A stretch of 64,000 nucleotides of DNA from Kitasatospora aureofaciens (GTDB taxonomy: Bacteria > Actinomycetota > Actinomycetes > Streptomycetales > Streptomycetaceae): assembly GCA_000720845.1 (NCBI GenBank), contig JODU01000017.1:248001-312000 (forward strand), read 5' to 3'. Shown here piece by piece: positions 11,601 through 19,700 of this stretch (its first letter is position 1; the number at the start of each line of letters is the position of its first letter). The notes beneath the pieces were generated by a model that was given only the letters and a program-made list of their open reading frames with translations, did not search any database and was not told the origin of the DNA. Position numbers and translations under genes: made by a program.

Positions 11601-13599
11601 CGACGACTCCACCCACTACCCGTTCACCTGGGTGGTCACCCCCGGCGACCGGCTCACCGTCAAACTGGAGTACCGCGACCACGACACCGCGGGCGCCCGG
11701 CGCCTCCTCGACGACTACCTGCGCGTGCTCGACGACCTCGCCGGGCGCACCGGGTCCGCGGAGCCGGTCGGGGCCCTCCCCGGCCTGGTCCCCGCACCCG
11801 AACCCGCCGCACGCACCGACATCGGCACGGACACCGTCGTGGACCGCTTCGACCGCGCCGCCGACCGGGACCCGCGAGGGACGGCACTCGTCGCCCACGG
11901 CTCCACCATGACCTTCGCCCAGCTGCGGGACCGCAGCCGGGCGGTGGCGGGCGTGCTGGCCCGGCGCGGCGTCGGACCCGAGACGATGGTGGGCCTCGCC
12001 CTCCCGCGCTCCCTCGACTCGATCGTGGCCCTCTTCGCCGTCCTGCGCACCGGCGCCGCCTACGTACCGCTGGAGCTGGACCACCCGGACGAGCGGATCG
12101 CCGCGATCGTCGCGGACGCCCGCCCCGAGGTCGTGCTCACCGTGAGCGCGGTCGCGCACCGGCTCACCGGGGAGGTCGACCTGGTCGAGCTGGACCGGCC
12201 GTTGCCCGAGGCCGAGCCGCTCACGACGTTCGCGCCGGACGACCCGGACCGGCTGCGGCACCCCGCGTACACGATCTACACCTCCGGCTCGACCGGCCGG
12301 CCCAAGGGGGTGGTGACCGAGTACGCCGGACTCACCAACATGCTGGTCAACCACCAGCGCCGGATCTTCGAACCGGTCCTGGCGCGGCACGGCCACCGGA
12401 CCTTCCGCGTCGCCCACACCGTGTCGTTCGCCTTCGACATGTCGTGGGAAGAGCTGCTGTGGCTCGCCGACGGCCACGAAGTGCACATCTGCGACGAGGA
12501 GTTGCGCCGCGACGCGCCCCGGCTGGTCGCGTACTGCCTGGAGCACGGGATCGACGTCGTCAACGTCACCCCGACCTACGCGCAGCAACTGGTCGCCGAG
12601 GGTCTGCTCGACGACCCGGCCCGCCGGCCCGCGCTGGTGCTGCTCGGCGGCGAGGCCGTCACCCCGGCGCTGTGGCGGCGGCTCGCCGAGACCGAGGGGA
12701 CCGTCGGCTACAACCTGTACGGACCCACCGAGTACACCATCAACACCCTCGGAGTCGGCACCTTCGAATGCCCGGACCCGGTGGTGGGCGTGGCGATCGA
12801 CAACACCGACGTGTACGTGCTGGACCCGTGGCTGCGCCCCCTGCCCGACGGCGTCCCCGGCGAGCTGTACGTCACGGGCACCGGTATCGCGCGCGGCTAC
12901 CTCGGGCAGCCCGCCCAGACCGCGCACCGCTTCGTCGCCTGCCCGTTCGGCGCCCCCGGCGAGCGCATGTACCGCACCGGCGACCTGGTGGTGCGGCGGC
13001 CCGACGGGAACCTGACGTACCTCGGCCGCACCGACCAGCAGGTCAAGATCCGCGGCCACCGGGTCGAACCCGGCGAGGTCGAGGCCGTGTTCGCCGCCCA
13101 CCCGGCGGTGCGGTTCGCCGCCGCTGTCGCCCAGCCCGACCCGCAGGTCGACGGCGCCCACCGGCTGGCGGCCTACCTCGTGCTGGACGGCGCCGACCTG
13201 GCCGAGGTCGCCGCCGAAGTGGGCGCCGGGCTGCCGGACTTCCTGCGCCCCACCCACTACGCCCGGGTCGACGCCATCCCGCTGACCGTGAACGGGAAGG
13301 CCGACACCAAGGCGCTCCCGGAGGCCAAGCCGCTGGGTGCGCTGACCACGGCGGGGGAGCGCGCACCGGAGACGGAGACCGAGACGACGGTGTGCGAACT
13401 CTTCGCCGAGGCACTGGACCTGGACGACGACGAGGTGAGCGCCGTGAGCGACTTCATGGCCCTCGGCGGGCACTCCATGCTGGCGGTGCGGCTGACCGGA
13501 CTGCTTCGCCGGGAGTACGGTCCAGTGATCACCATCCGCGATCTGTTCACCCTGCGAACCCCGGAAGCGATTGCCCGCCACCTCGATGACGACTCCTGA
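2635..13599 (+). CDS. cchH: Coelichelin-type trimodular nonribosomal peptide synthetase CchH
   Basis: A 3654-residue NRPS that assembles a hydroxamate peptide on carrier domains. Order by core motifs: a short N-terminal condensation-like remnant (1-120); A1 (FTSGSTGRPKG near 285) and carrier Ser679; epimerase 1 (HHVVIDG, 850-856); C1 (HHIVADG, 1327-1333); A2 (near 1776) and carrier Ser2187; epimerase 2 (HHLAVDA, 2358-2364); C2 (YHLLLWDG, 2758-2765); A3 (near 3212) and carrier Ser3614. Carriers 1 and 2 have GGDS, typical before epimerases, and carrier 3 has GGHS. The A-domain codes read DINYWGGIGK, DFWNIGMVHK and DMENLGLINK, fitting formyl-hydroxyornithine, threonine and hydroxyornithine. There is no terminal thioesterase. 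ATG 2635 has GGAAGGGG about 13 bases upstream; the adjacent ATG 2638 is possible. Confidence 0.95.
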   Translation: MMEPTASLVRLSPRHLTGIRRRTGDFSDRAVAEACAVSLAYWASGRGPAGLDLTASTLFTDVLGWTDNGGTAPAGWAVGADGRTIGLPEGVVPEDAQLALDDLADFPDRPLGTIGPAGPAERLELLARWNDTDADRDRPTLVEMFRAQARARPDAVAVVDGHRTLTYRQTAELSAQLAHHLIARGLTAEDVVGISLERSAEMVIGLLGVLQAGGAFVPLDPHWPAGRRAVVIEDAGVVVQLNSSGEHARGEPEAVAVDLGDWRLGAHPTEGTGITPPGDALAYVIFTSGSTGRPKGAMIRHEAISERLLWQIHEILGFGPDDASLFKAPLSFDISINEIFLPLVSGGRLVVLRPGGERDPHHLLSVIAEQRVTFTYLVSSMLDVLLEMTGDSGSLDSLRHVWCGGEVLTPELYERFRTRLDIPLYHGYGPAETTIGVSHVVYRGAAERLSTSIGRANPNTRLYVLDDELRPVPVGVGGELYAGGLLLGRGYVNAPGLTASRFVANPFADDGSRLYRTGDLARFAPDGTLDFLGRADNQIKIRGMRLEIEDVEIGLAEHPHVRHTCVVAKKNTAGGTYLVGYVIPATGYEDLRADDVKAWAGEHMVEYMVPAHVVVMSEFPLTANGKLDRNALPEPVITTASLVPPGTDEERTVCGAVAALLQLDQVGVDQDFFRLGGDSILAISLLSALRDAGLHVTARQIFTHSTLGALAAVASREDTTAVDHRDVATGTVVGSPVVQWLGETTDAIDGFVQSVVLNTPADLTGDALDAILAAVVRRHPMLRARLVRGERWSFDIPEAEPVPAEALWRESGRPLEECLALATGELDPTGGAMLRAVWRREARQLAVVVHHVVIDGVSWRVLMDDLATAWRQFTSGTPLELPAEGTSFRRWTQLLERAAFDADSACFRRPLPGPDEPLGRRALSDDDTVAHERTRTVAVGARTTAALLGETPAKFHAGVNDVLVTALAVALARRRRDLGQDQTFAHIELEGHGRESRFVAPTAGFEPELSRTVGWFTTLFPVTVDPGTAPDPTAPGYLAAALKAVKEDLARVPDNGVSYGALRHLAHVDFDAPAPQVLFNYLGRFDAGSSGDWQLARTTGQLGERRDPRMRLPRALEFNAIAEPGPKGAHELVTAISWPDGMFTDADISTLGAYYQEALTGLAALDEGGHSPSDFRPLPLTQADVDALDGPALRDILPLTPLQEGLYFHSVYDDEATGSYVEQQLLTLEGEVDPERLATAATRLLTLHPNLAARFVALADGRVVCVLESGVEAPFTTLDRPGITDEEIRAHAERDRRAGFDLATGPLMRYTLIRAGAGRHVLVQTVHHIVADGWSVPPMLRTLLAEYHAPGSAHVLGGFPEHVRHLAALDDAVSDRVWDEQLAGLPGPSLIAEGHPPSAHFADIAMTADTDVDAAARSAGVPLSVAVHSAWALTLGGILHSDDVVFGSTVSGRDADVPGIEGMVGLLINTVPLRARWAAGTTARELLASVRAHQSAVLPHQHVSLARIARRAGAGALFDTLVVFDVATDVDALRRPGDTLAVTGIVNEGAPHYPLTLVVERTPDGRPRFSLIHDAELLEESGVREILRTFTRNLTALLTRPDARVGELASEDSGRAEPVAPTTLGELFDTAARRAPAATAVTQCALDGSVRCLTYGELAAAKDELAAALCAAGVRPGRRVAVAVPPSVEQVVALIAVVAAGGAYVPLDLAYPDDRLEYVLADSAPQVVVVDPDRRDRFTRLLDRAGVPARVLVPGEDHPPTAAEPGPGAGWNDPAYVIYTSGSTGRPKGVVVPHSSVVTLLANTRPLMGFGPDDVWVQFHSFSFDFAVWELWGALAHGGELLVPEYGLTRSPVDFHRMVRERGVTVLNQTPSAFHRFAEADRHAGGPLPALRRVIFGGEALDLGRLRGWVERHGTESPELVNMYGITETTVHVTHRVLTAADFAAGEAATSPIGGPVPGLVTHLLDDRLRPVPPGRVGAIYVAGDQVSLGYLGRPGLTAGRFVADPFRADGSRMYHTGDLARRTLHGELEFVGRADDQVQLKGFRIELGEVEAAIRDLDGVADAAVTVADSEDHLVAHVVGRVPADLTALLSAKLPAHMVPGRVLPVDALPLTVNGKLDRRALTERAALTPPTSNGAWDGGATDGGAPAHGNASASALASLVDIFAAALPGCAPDADTDFFAAGGDSIVAITVINRARALGLPMTPRDVFLLRTPRALAEHLGTRTPRSEASASARQEDGPLPPTPIILRRRELGGSLARFAQARTLTAPEGTGFADAERAARAVVATHPALRLRLRVDHGAWSLRTEPVGEVTVVRGTGTDAAGAADRAADRLDPENGDVVAFTWLEATRTLVVAVHHLAVDAVSWLILLDDLADAMRGADPAPQTTPYAEYARALTHRSGEETDGLAHWITTLQAPTPLPAAVNPRERTVVLAPGVSDRVTRTAPVALGLGLTELLCGALRAALTRVQPTPTDLAVELERHGRVPALDGHDYTRTVGWFTAIAPVRLTAHTDPVAAAREVAERRPDERAHVAYGALRYLNPQTAPLLTARPQVLLNYLGRGGESDAPRLTDTDEGATPYAVEVNAWTDAATGSLHAAFTLAEGVPDEITGHWRRALERIAEAAATAERTAPVSPLQRGLYFQAQLTGPAGHYVAQSYFTFERRLDADALSRAMEHVLARHPAVGAGFTTDEDGNPVQVLAAGRRVGVRTVEAGTDADVDALRLGDRERGFDPGEPPLIRLTVVRLPDDRDGLLLSYHLLLWDGWSREIVLRDLFDAYRAVLEGAPLDAVPATPGFEDHTRALAAKDPAPSERFWARHLAGLSGPTLLAGPAPALCDDLPRALVHTLTAERSDALRSAARTYGVTLNSVLTGAFGLFLGARTGRADAVFGVTVSGREGEGLADVVGVLLNTVPMWTRARPHDTVRAYLTAVQAARVDAMEHEHLGLGEIQRAGGHDTLFDNLFVLQNFLDPDAFAEMNARHGITSVRADDSTHYPFTWVVTPGDRLTVKLEYRDHDTAGARRLLDDYLRVLDDLAGRTGSAEPVGALPGLVPAPEPAARTDIGTDTVVDRFDRAADRDPRGTALVAHGSTMTFAQLRDRSRAVAGVLARRGVGPETMVGLALPRSLDSIVALFAVLRTGAAYVPLELDHPDERIAAIVADARPEVVLTVSAVAHRLTGEVDLVELDRPLPEAEPLTTFAPDDPDRLRHPAYTIYTSGSTGRPKGVVTEYAGLTNMLVNHQRRIFEPVLARHGHRTFRVAHTVSFAFDMSWEELLWLADGHEVHICDEELRRDAPRLVAYCLEHGIDVVNVTPTYAQQLVAEGLLDDPARRPALVLLGGEAVTPALWRRLAETEGTVGYNLYGPTEYTINTLGVGTFECPDPVVGVAIDNTDVYVLDPWLRPLPDGVPGELYVTGTGIARGYLGQPAQTAHRFVACPFGAPGERMYRTGDLVVRRPDGNLTYLGRTDQQVKIRGHRVEPGEVEAVFAAHPAVRFAAAVAQPDPQVDGAHRLAAYLVLDGADLAEVAAEVGAGLPDFLRPTHYARVDAIPLTVNGKADTKALPEAKPLGALTTAGERAPETETETTVCELFAEALDLDDDEVSAVSDFMALGGHSMLAVRLTGLLRREYGPVITIRDLFTLRTPEAIARHLDDDS

Positions 13600-15286
13600 C
13601 ACACAGCGGCCCCGCGCGGGGTCCGACATCCTCCGTAGCGCCCTGCGGCGCAACGTCGGCGCGATGGCCTGGGGCACCCTCCTCATGGGCCTCTACCAGG
13701 CCGGTGAGACGGCCTTCCCCATCGCGCTCGGCCTGATCGTCGAACACACGATGCGGGACCGGAGCCTCGACGCGCTCGGCGTCTCCGTCGCAGCGCTGGC
13801 CGTCATCATCACGACCGTGTCCCTGTCCTGGCGGTTCGGGATGCGGATCCTGCAGAAGGCCAACACGACCGAGGCGCACCGCTGGCGGGTCCGGGTCGCG
13901 GGCTGCGGGCTCCAGCCGGTGGCCAGGGACGCCGACCTCAAGTCCGGCGAGGTGCTGACCATCGCCACCGAGGACGCCGACCAGACCGCCGACATCATCG
14001 AGGTGGTGCCGCTGCTGATCAGCTCGCTGGTGGCGGTGCTGATCGCGGCCCTCGCGCTGGGGCTGGCCGACCTCCGGCTCGGGCTGCTGGTCGTCGTGGG
14101 AACCGTCGCGATCCTGTCCGTCCTGAGCGTGATGTCCAGACGCATCGGCTCCAGCACCCGTGAGCAGCAGGCCCGGGTGGCGCGGGCGGGCGCCAAGGTC
14201 GCCGACCTCATCATCGGCCTGCGCCCGCTGCACGGCTTCGGCGGCAACCACGCGGCGTTCCGCTCCTACCGCGAGGTCAGTGCGGAGGCGAGGCGGCAGT
14301 CCGTCACCGTCGCCCGGGTGAGCGGTGTCTACGCGGGCACCGCACTGGCCCTCAACGCGGTGCTCGCCGCCGCCGTGACCCTCACCGCGGGCTGGCTGGC
14401 CTTCCGGGGCCGGATCACCATCGGCGAGCTGGTCATGGCCGTGGGCCTCGCGCAGTTCATCATGGAACCGCTGAAGCTGTTCTCGGAGATGCCGAAGTAC
14501 GTGATGATCGCGCGTGCCTCGGCCGAGCGGATGGCGCTCGTCCTCACCGCACCGCCGGTGACGACACCGGGGGCACAGCGACCGGCCCGGGGCGGTGACC
14601 TGGAGGTCGACTGCGTCCGGCACGGGGCGCTGCGCAAGGTGCGGTTCCGGGTCCGGGCCGGCGAGTTCGTGGCCGTCGCCGCGTACGATCCGCGCGCGGC
14701 GGCCGACCTCGCGGCGGTCCTCGCGCTGAACGTGCCGCCCGACGGGTACGAGGGGACGGTGCGGGTCGGCGGACGGGACCTCGCGGACCTGTCGGTCGAG
14801 GGGATCCGCGAGCACCTGCTGGTCAACCCGTACGACGGCGAGATCTTCGCGGGCACCCTGCGCTCCAACATCGACCCGTCGGGCACCAGCGGGACGGTCC
14901 CCGAAGCCGTCGAGGCGTCGATGCTGACCGACGTCGTCGCCCTGCACCGCGAAGGGCTCGACCACGCCGTCCGCGACCGGGGTGCCAACCTCTCCGGCGG
15001 GCAGCGCCAACGGCTGTCCCTGGCCCGCGCGCTGGCCGCCGACACCGACGTCCTGGTGCTGCGCGATCCGACGACGGCGGTGGACGCGGTGACCGAACAG
15101 CTCATCGCGCGGGGCGTCGCCAAGCTGCGCCGGGACCGCACCACCCTCGTGATCACCAGCAGCCCCGCCCTCCTGGACGTCGCCGACCGCGTCCTCGTCC
15201 TCGACGACGGCGTCGTCACCGCCGAGGACACACACCGCAACCTCCTCGCCACCGACAAGGCGTACTGCCTGGCGGTGACCAGGTGA
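13586..15286 (+). CDS. cchI: ABC exporter-type half transporter with degenerate Walker A and canonical signature (CchI-like)
   Basis: A 566-residue membrane/ATPase half transporter, probably the partner of CchG in coelichelin export. ATG 13586 (MTTPDTQRP) overlaps the end of cchH by 14 bases; an in-frame TTG at 13571 is possible but less likely. The membrane domain covers about residues 20-310. In the ATPase domain the Walker A is replaced by AYDPRAAAD (366-374) with no lysine. Walker B reads VLRDPTTAVD, with Arg493 at the usual aspartate and Asp494 at the catalytic glutamate. The H-loop histidine is Ser525. The signature LSGGQRQR (469-476) is perfect. The defects mirror those of CchG. Confidence 0.88.
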   Translation: MTTPDTQRPRAGSDILRSALRRNVGAMAWGTLLMGLYQAGETAFPIALGLIVEHTMRDRSLDALGVSVAALAVIITTVSLSWRFGMRILQKANTTEAHRWRVRVAGCGLQPVARDADLKSGEVLTIATEDADQTADIIEVVPLLISSLVAVLIAALALGLADLRLGLLVVVGTVAILSVLSVMSRRIGSSTREQQARVARAGAKVADLIIGLRPLHGFGGNHAAFRSYREVSAEARRQSVTVARVSGVYAGTALALNAVLAAAVTLTAGWLAFRGRITIGELVMAVGLAQFIMEPLKLFSEMPKYVMIARASAERMALVLTAPPVTTPGAQRPARGGDLEVDCVRHGALRKVRFRVRAGEFVAVAAYDPRAAADLAAVLALNVPPDGYEGTVRVGGRDLADLSVEGIREHLLVNPYDGEIFAGTLRSNIDPSGTSGTVPEAVEASMLTDVVALHREGLDHAVRDRGANLSGGQRQRLSLARALAADTDVLVLRDPTTAVDAVTEQLIARGVAKLRRDRTTLVITSSPALLDVADRVLVLDDGVVTAEDTHRNLLATDKAYCLAVTR

Positions 15287-15310
15287 CCAGGTGCGCGATC
15301 CGCCCCGGTC

Positions 15311-16402
15311 CTACGCGAGCGCCCAGGCCACGTCCCGGAGCAGCGCGTGCCGCCAGCCCGCCCGGTCGTGGCCGGAGGCCGACCTGGAGACCCGTACGGT
15401 GGCACCGGCCTGTTCGGTCAGGGTCTCCACCAGGGCGCAGTGGGGAAGCATCCGCGTCTCGTGTTCGCCCACGTCGAAGGCGATCCGCAGCCCGGACAGG
15501 TCGGGACGCGCGCGCAGCCGCGCCGCGAGAGTGCCGCCCACCGGACCGCTCAGGGGGTCCGCCAGATCCGCGGCCTCGGGCGTCCACCACAGCGACGCCG
15601 ACTGACAGGCGACCCGCGACACCATGTCCGGGAACTCCAGCGCCGCGTACAGCGCGCTGAGACCGCCCAGGCTCTGCCCCGCGACCACCGTCCGGCCGGG
15701 ATCGGCGGGCACCCCGCTATCGGCCACCAGCGGCAGCAACTCGTCCCGCACCGCCTCCCACAGCGCGGGCCGGCACCCGAACTCGGCCCCGCGGTCCTTG
15801 GCCGGGAGGAACACCAGGGTGACCGGTGGCATCTCACCGCTCGCGACGGCCGAGTCGAAGGCGGCCGTCGCCGGGTGCAGGTACAGCCAGTCGTCGCCGT
15901 CGAGCAGCAGGACCAACGGCCCGCCCCCGCCCACCGGATGGACCCGCACGGTGCGCCGCCCGCCGAGCCGCTCGCTGGTCCAGCGCAGCCGGGTGCGGGG
16001 CAGGGGCAGGACGTCGCCGGCGTCGAGCAGGGGCCAGTGCGGCTGGGCCGGGGCGTCCGGGGTGGCGGCGACGGACCGCTCGCCGCCCGCGCCCGCGGGG
16101 TTGCGGGGGTCGGCATACGCCGCGTCGTCCACCAGGAACTGGTACGTCACCCGCAGCCGCGCCGGCATGCGCACCTTGGCGTACCAGCAGTCCGTGTCGC
16201 CCCACCGCCGCAGGGGCACCGGAGCCGACCAGCTCTCGAAGACCAGGCTGGCCGCCCGCGACCCGCGCCGCAGGAACAGGGTCGTCCACCCGTCGCCGTC
16301 GGGGACCGCCAAGGGCGTCGTCACGGCGGCCCAGAAGGCGTCGGTGCCGGGCTTCCCGGGCAGCCCGTACGCGGCGAAGGCGTCCGGCCCCGTCCGGCTC
16401 AT
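15311..16402 (-). CDS. cchJ: Fes/IroD-type siderophore esterase (CchJ-like)
   Basis: A 363-residue alpha/beta hydrolase of the enterochelin esterase family, convergent with cchI. An N-terminal immunoglobulin-like Fes domain (about 1-130) precedes the catalytic domain. The nucleophile elbow is GQSLGG with Ser244, and the likely catalytic His345 lies in SGHDRAGW near the C-terminus. No signal peptide is visible, so it should act in the cytosol. In coelichelin biosynthesis the homologue has been proposed to release the peptide from the thioesterase-less NRPS; hydrolysis of the ferric siderophore is the alternative. The ATG is preceded by AAGGAGA at ideal spacing, and the upstream region holds a strong iron box shared with cchK. 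Confidence 0.87.
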   Translation of the reverse strand: MSRTGPDAFAAYGLPGKPGTDAFWAAVTTPLAVPDGDGWTTLFLRRGSRAASLVFESWSAPVPLRRWGDTDCWYAKVRMPARLRVTYQFLVDDAAYADPRNPAGAGGERSVAATPDAPAQPHWPLLDAGDVLPLPRTRLRWTSERLGGRRTVRVHPVGGGGPLVLLLDGDDWLYLHPATAAFDSAVASGEMPPVTLVFLPAKDRGAEFGCRPALWEAVRDELLPLVADSGVPADPGRTVVAGQSLGGLSALYAALEFPDMVSRVACQSASLWWTPEAADLADPLSGPVGGTLAARLRARPDLSGLRIAFDVGEHETRMLPHCALVETLTEQAGATVRVSRSASGHDRAGWRHALLRDVAWALA

Positions 16403-16451
16403 GAACGTCTCCTTGTGGAGCGGAAATCCAGAAGGCTAAGCTCATCGCGCA

Positions 16452-16470
16452 TTAGGCGAGCCTAACCTAA
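16452..16470 (+). promoter_or_regulatory. Iron box between cchJ and cchK
   Basis: TTAGGCGAGCCTAACCTAA matches the iron-box consensus TTAGGTTAGGCTAACCTAA at 16 of 19 positions. It sits 50 bases before the cchJ start on the minus strand and 21 bases before the cchK start on the plus strand, so one DmdR/IdeR dimer pair could repress both divergent genes. Confidence 0.88.
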
Positions 16471-16491
16471 TTCAAACGGGAGGTAGCGCGC

Positions 16492-16704
16492 ATGAGCACC
16501 AACCCCTTCGACGACCCCGACGGCCGGTTCCTCGTCCTGGTGAACGACGAGGGCCAGCACTCGCTCTGGCCGTCCTTCGCGGCGGTGCCCGGGGGATGGA
16601 CGACCGTCTTCGAGGAGAACACCCGGGACGCCTGCCTGGCGTACGTCGAGGCCAACTGGACCGACCTGCGCCCGCGTTCCCTGGCCGGGTCCGCGGACGC
16701 CTGA
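16492..16704 (+). CDS. cchK: MbtH-like protein (CchK-like)
   Basis: A 70-residue MbtH-family protein, the small chaperone that binds NRPS adenylation domains and is needed for their solubility and activity. The family pattern is plain: N-terminal NPFDD, the central NDEGQHSLWP (18-27) and PGGW (33-36), and the C-terminal NWTDLRP (55-61). The length is the family norm. GGGAGG lies 8 bases before the ATG and an iron box just upstream. It is transcribed away from cchJ and is convergent with the rhamnosidase. Its expected clients are the three A domains of CchH. Confidence 0.95.
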   Translation: MSTNPFDDPDGRFLVLVNDEGQHSLWPSFAAVPGGWTTVFEENTRDACLAYVEANWTDLRPRSLAGSADA

Positions 16705-16715
16705 GGCCGGCCGCG

Positions 16716-19700
16716 TCACGCGTCGCCGGTGAACTCCCAACTGCCGTGGCCGACCCGGAGGATGTCGAAGCCGGGCACCGACCGCAGGAACTCCGCACCG
16801 TCCGGCACGCTCGCGCGCCCGCCCGCGGACACCGGCACGTGGACCTCCGCCCGCGAGCCCACGGGCACCCGGACCGTGAGCCGCAGCCTCCCGTCCACGG
16901 CGGACCACGCCACGGCCGCCTCCCCGCGCACGGTGCGGATCGAGGTGCGCGCCCAGTCCACACCCGTACGGGCGTCGGGTCGTACGGCGAAGGTGCGCCA
17001 CCCCGCGTCGCCCGGTCTGAGCCCGGCCACGTTCTCGTACAGCCACTGGGCGACGGTGCCCTGGAAGTAGTGGTCGCGCGAGCGCGAGTCCAGCGGCCAC
17101 ATCTCCCACATGGTGTCGGCGCCGTTGTCGTGCCAGTAGCCCCAACTCGGGTACGTGCGCCGGGTGGCCACGGAATGGGCGACGTCCGGGCGGCCGTGCG
17201 CGCACAGGACCCGCAGCAGCACACTCGTGCCCAGGGCTCCCGTGTTGAGGTGGTTCCCGCGCTTGCCGATGTCGGCGACCAGGCTCTCCAGGACCGTGGC
17301 CCTGGCTCCCGGCGGCACCAGTCCGAACGCCAGCGGTATCGCGTTGGACGTCTGCCGGTAGTCCGGGTCCTTGGCCGTGCGGTAGTGCCCGTCCGGACCG
17401 AGGAACGCCTCGTTGAACGCGGTCCGCAGTCCCTCGGCGGCGGCACGGTAGCGGCGGGGGACATCGTTGTCGCCGGGCAGGCCGGGGAGTGCCTCGCCCA
17501 GTTCCGCCGTGTGGAGCAGCGCCCGGTACAGATAGGCCGTGGCGGTCAGCCGGGTGTCCTCGGGCGGGTTGCCGCCGTAGCCGGGTGCCAGGTAGTCGCC
17601 GAGCGCGGTGACGGCCAGGCCGTCCCGCAGCCGGCCGAGTTCCCAGTCCAGGTAGCGGGTCAGGGTCGTCCAGTGCTCCCGGGCCGCCCGCTCGTCGCCG
17701 TACACCCGGTACAACTCGCGGACCACGAAGGGGTACACGGTCGTCCACTCGGGCGAGGGTCCGAGGTCGCCGTAGCCCCAGCCGCCGCTGGGCACGATCA
17801 CCGGGAGCTGTCCGTCGCCGGTCTGGCTGTCGGCGAGGTCGCCGAGCCACTTCGACAGGAAGCGCTGCATCCCGAACGCGTACGTCATGACCGGCGTGCC
17901 GAGCTGCGCGTCGCCGGTCCAGCCGTTCTTCTCGTACATCGGCGTGTCGGTGGGGATGCCGTGCAGGTTGTTCAGGACGGTGCGGCGCATGGCTCCGTCC
18001 AGCCACTCGTAGAACGGCTCCGAGCAGGTGAACGAGCTGACCTCCTCCACCCGGGAGTGCACCAGCCGGCCCAGCACGTCCCCGGGCGCCGGACGTGCGG
18101 GCAGGCCGTGGACCTCGACGTACCGGAAGCCCTTGTACGTAAAGCTCGGCTCCCACACCTCCTCGTCCCGGCCGGCGCACACGTATTCGTCGGTCTGGAA
18201 GCGGCCCGGCACGTGCCCGGTCTCCGCGTGCACACTGCCGTCGTCCTTGAGCTTCTCGCCGTGGACGAGCCGGACCACCGTGCCCTCGGCGGCCCCGCGC
18301 ACGGTCAGCCGGGTCCAGCCAGCCATGGTGCGGCCCATATCCACGACGTACACGCCGTCGCGCAGCTCCTCGATCGCCTTCGGGCGCGCCGTGTCGACGA
18401 TCCCGATCGGGTCGTGCGGCTGCGCCCGCAGCCTGCCGCCGGGCGCCTCGCGCACACCGGCCGGCCGCCACCCGGAGTCGTCGAAGCCGGGCCCGGACCA
18501 GCCGTCGGGCGCCCGCCGCGCGTCGTAGGTCTCCCCGGCGTACAGGGAGTTGGACAGGGTCGGTCCCTCGGTGATGCGCCACTCGGTGTCCGTGGCGACG
18601 GTGGTGCGGGTCCCGTCCGGGTGGTCGATCTCCAACTGTGCGAGCAGCCGGGGCTCGCCGTGCCAGGGGGCGCGGTGCCAGTTCCACACGTTGGGCGTGG
18701 TCATGCCGTAGAAGCCGCGCCCGAGGGCGACCCCGATGGCGTTCTCACCGCGCCTCAGCAACTCCGTCACGTCGTGGACGGCGTACAGCACCGTCTCGTC
18801 GTAGTCGGTGAAGCCGGGGTCGAGGACCTGGTCGCCGACGCGCCTTCCGTTGATCTCCGCCTCGTAGTAGGCGAGCCCGCTGATGTGCAGGCGGGCGCGC
18901 GTGACACGGCCGCGGACGGTGAAGGAGCGGCGCAGCAGAGGGGCGGGTGCCTCGGGGGCGGTGACGGAGACGTTCGCGCCCCAGGGTCCCTGGCCGTAGG
19001 GGGCCAGGACGGCGGCCGGTTCCCAGCCTCCGTCGTCGAACCCCGGGCGCTCCCAGCCCTCCCGCGGCGTGTCCGAGGTGCGCCAGCCGTCGCCGGTGCG
19101 CAGTTCGTGGGTGCGTCCGTCCTCGGTCTCGACGAGGAGACGGGCGAGGAGACCGCCCGGGTTGACACTGGCCCCGGCGCGGTTGGTGGCGAGGGCGGCG
19201 ACGAGGATCTCGCCGTCGGCCGAGCGGGCCTGCTCCGTGACGTCCGCGGTGCGGCCGGTGCGCCAGCCGTCGGTCTGCCGCGGTGCGTGGAGCACCTGCT
19301 GCCCGTGGACGTAGAGGGTGAAGTCGTCGTCCGCCGTGGCGGCCACGACGGCCCGCTTCACCACGGAGCCCGCGGGCAGGGCGAGCGTGGCGCGGAACCG
19401 GCGTTCGCCCTCCGGTGCGTCCGAGGACGTCGCGCCGGGGGACCAGATCCAGGAGGCGCCCTCCAGGGACGGCGGGGCCGGCGGCTCCTCGGCGCCGATC
19501 CAGCTCGCCCGCCAGCCGTCGGCCGGGAGCGAGGTCTCCCACCAGCGGGTCTCGCTCCAGGGGGAGCGTCGTCCGGCGGCGTCCCAGACCCGGACCTGCC
19601 AGTGGTAGCGGGTACGGGGCCGCAGCACCGGACCGCCGTAGGGGACGCCGACGCTGCGGTCGGATGCGACCCTTCCCGAGTCCCACACCGTGTGGGTGCG

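Noticed and set aside
7144..13686. A 2180-codon open frame on the minus strand opposite cchH, and a 1193-codon frame at 10008-13589
   Set aside because: They are products of the extreme third-position GC of cchH. They have no domains, no ribosome sites and low-complexity Arg/Gly/Pro composition, while the plus-strand NRPS motifs are unambiguous.
1..16704. A new biosynthetic system
   Set aside because: Gene order and A-domain codes match the known coelichelin cluster, so the cluster itself is not novel; only the ABC-pair asymmetry and unusual NRPS motifs are reported.
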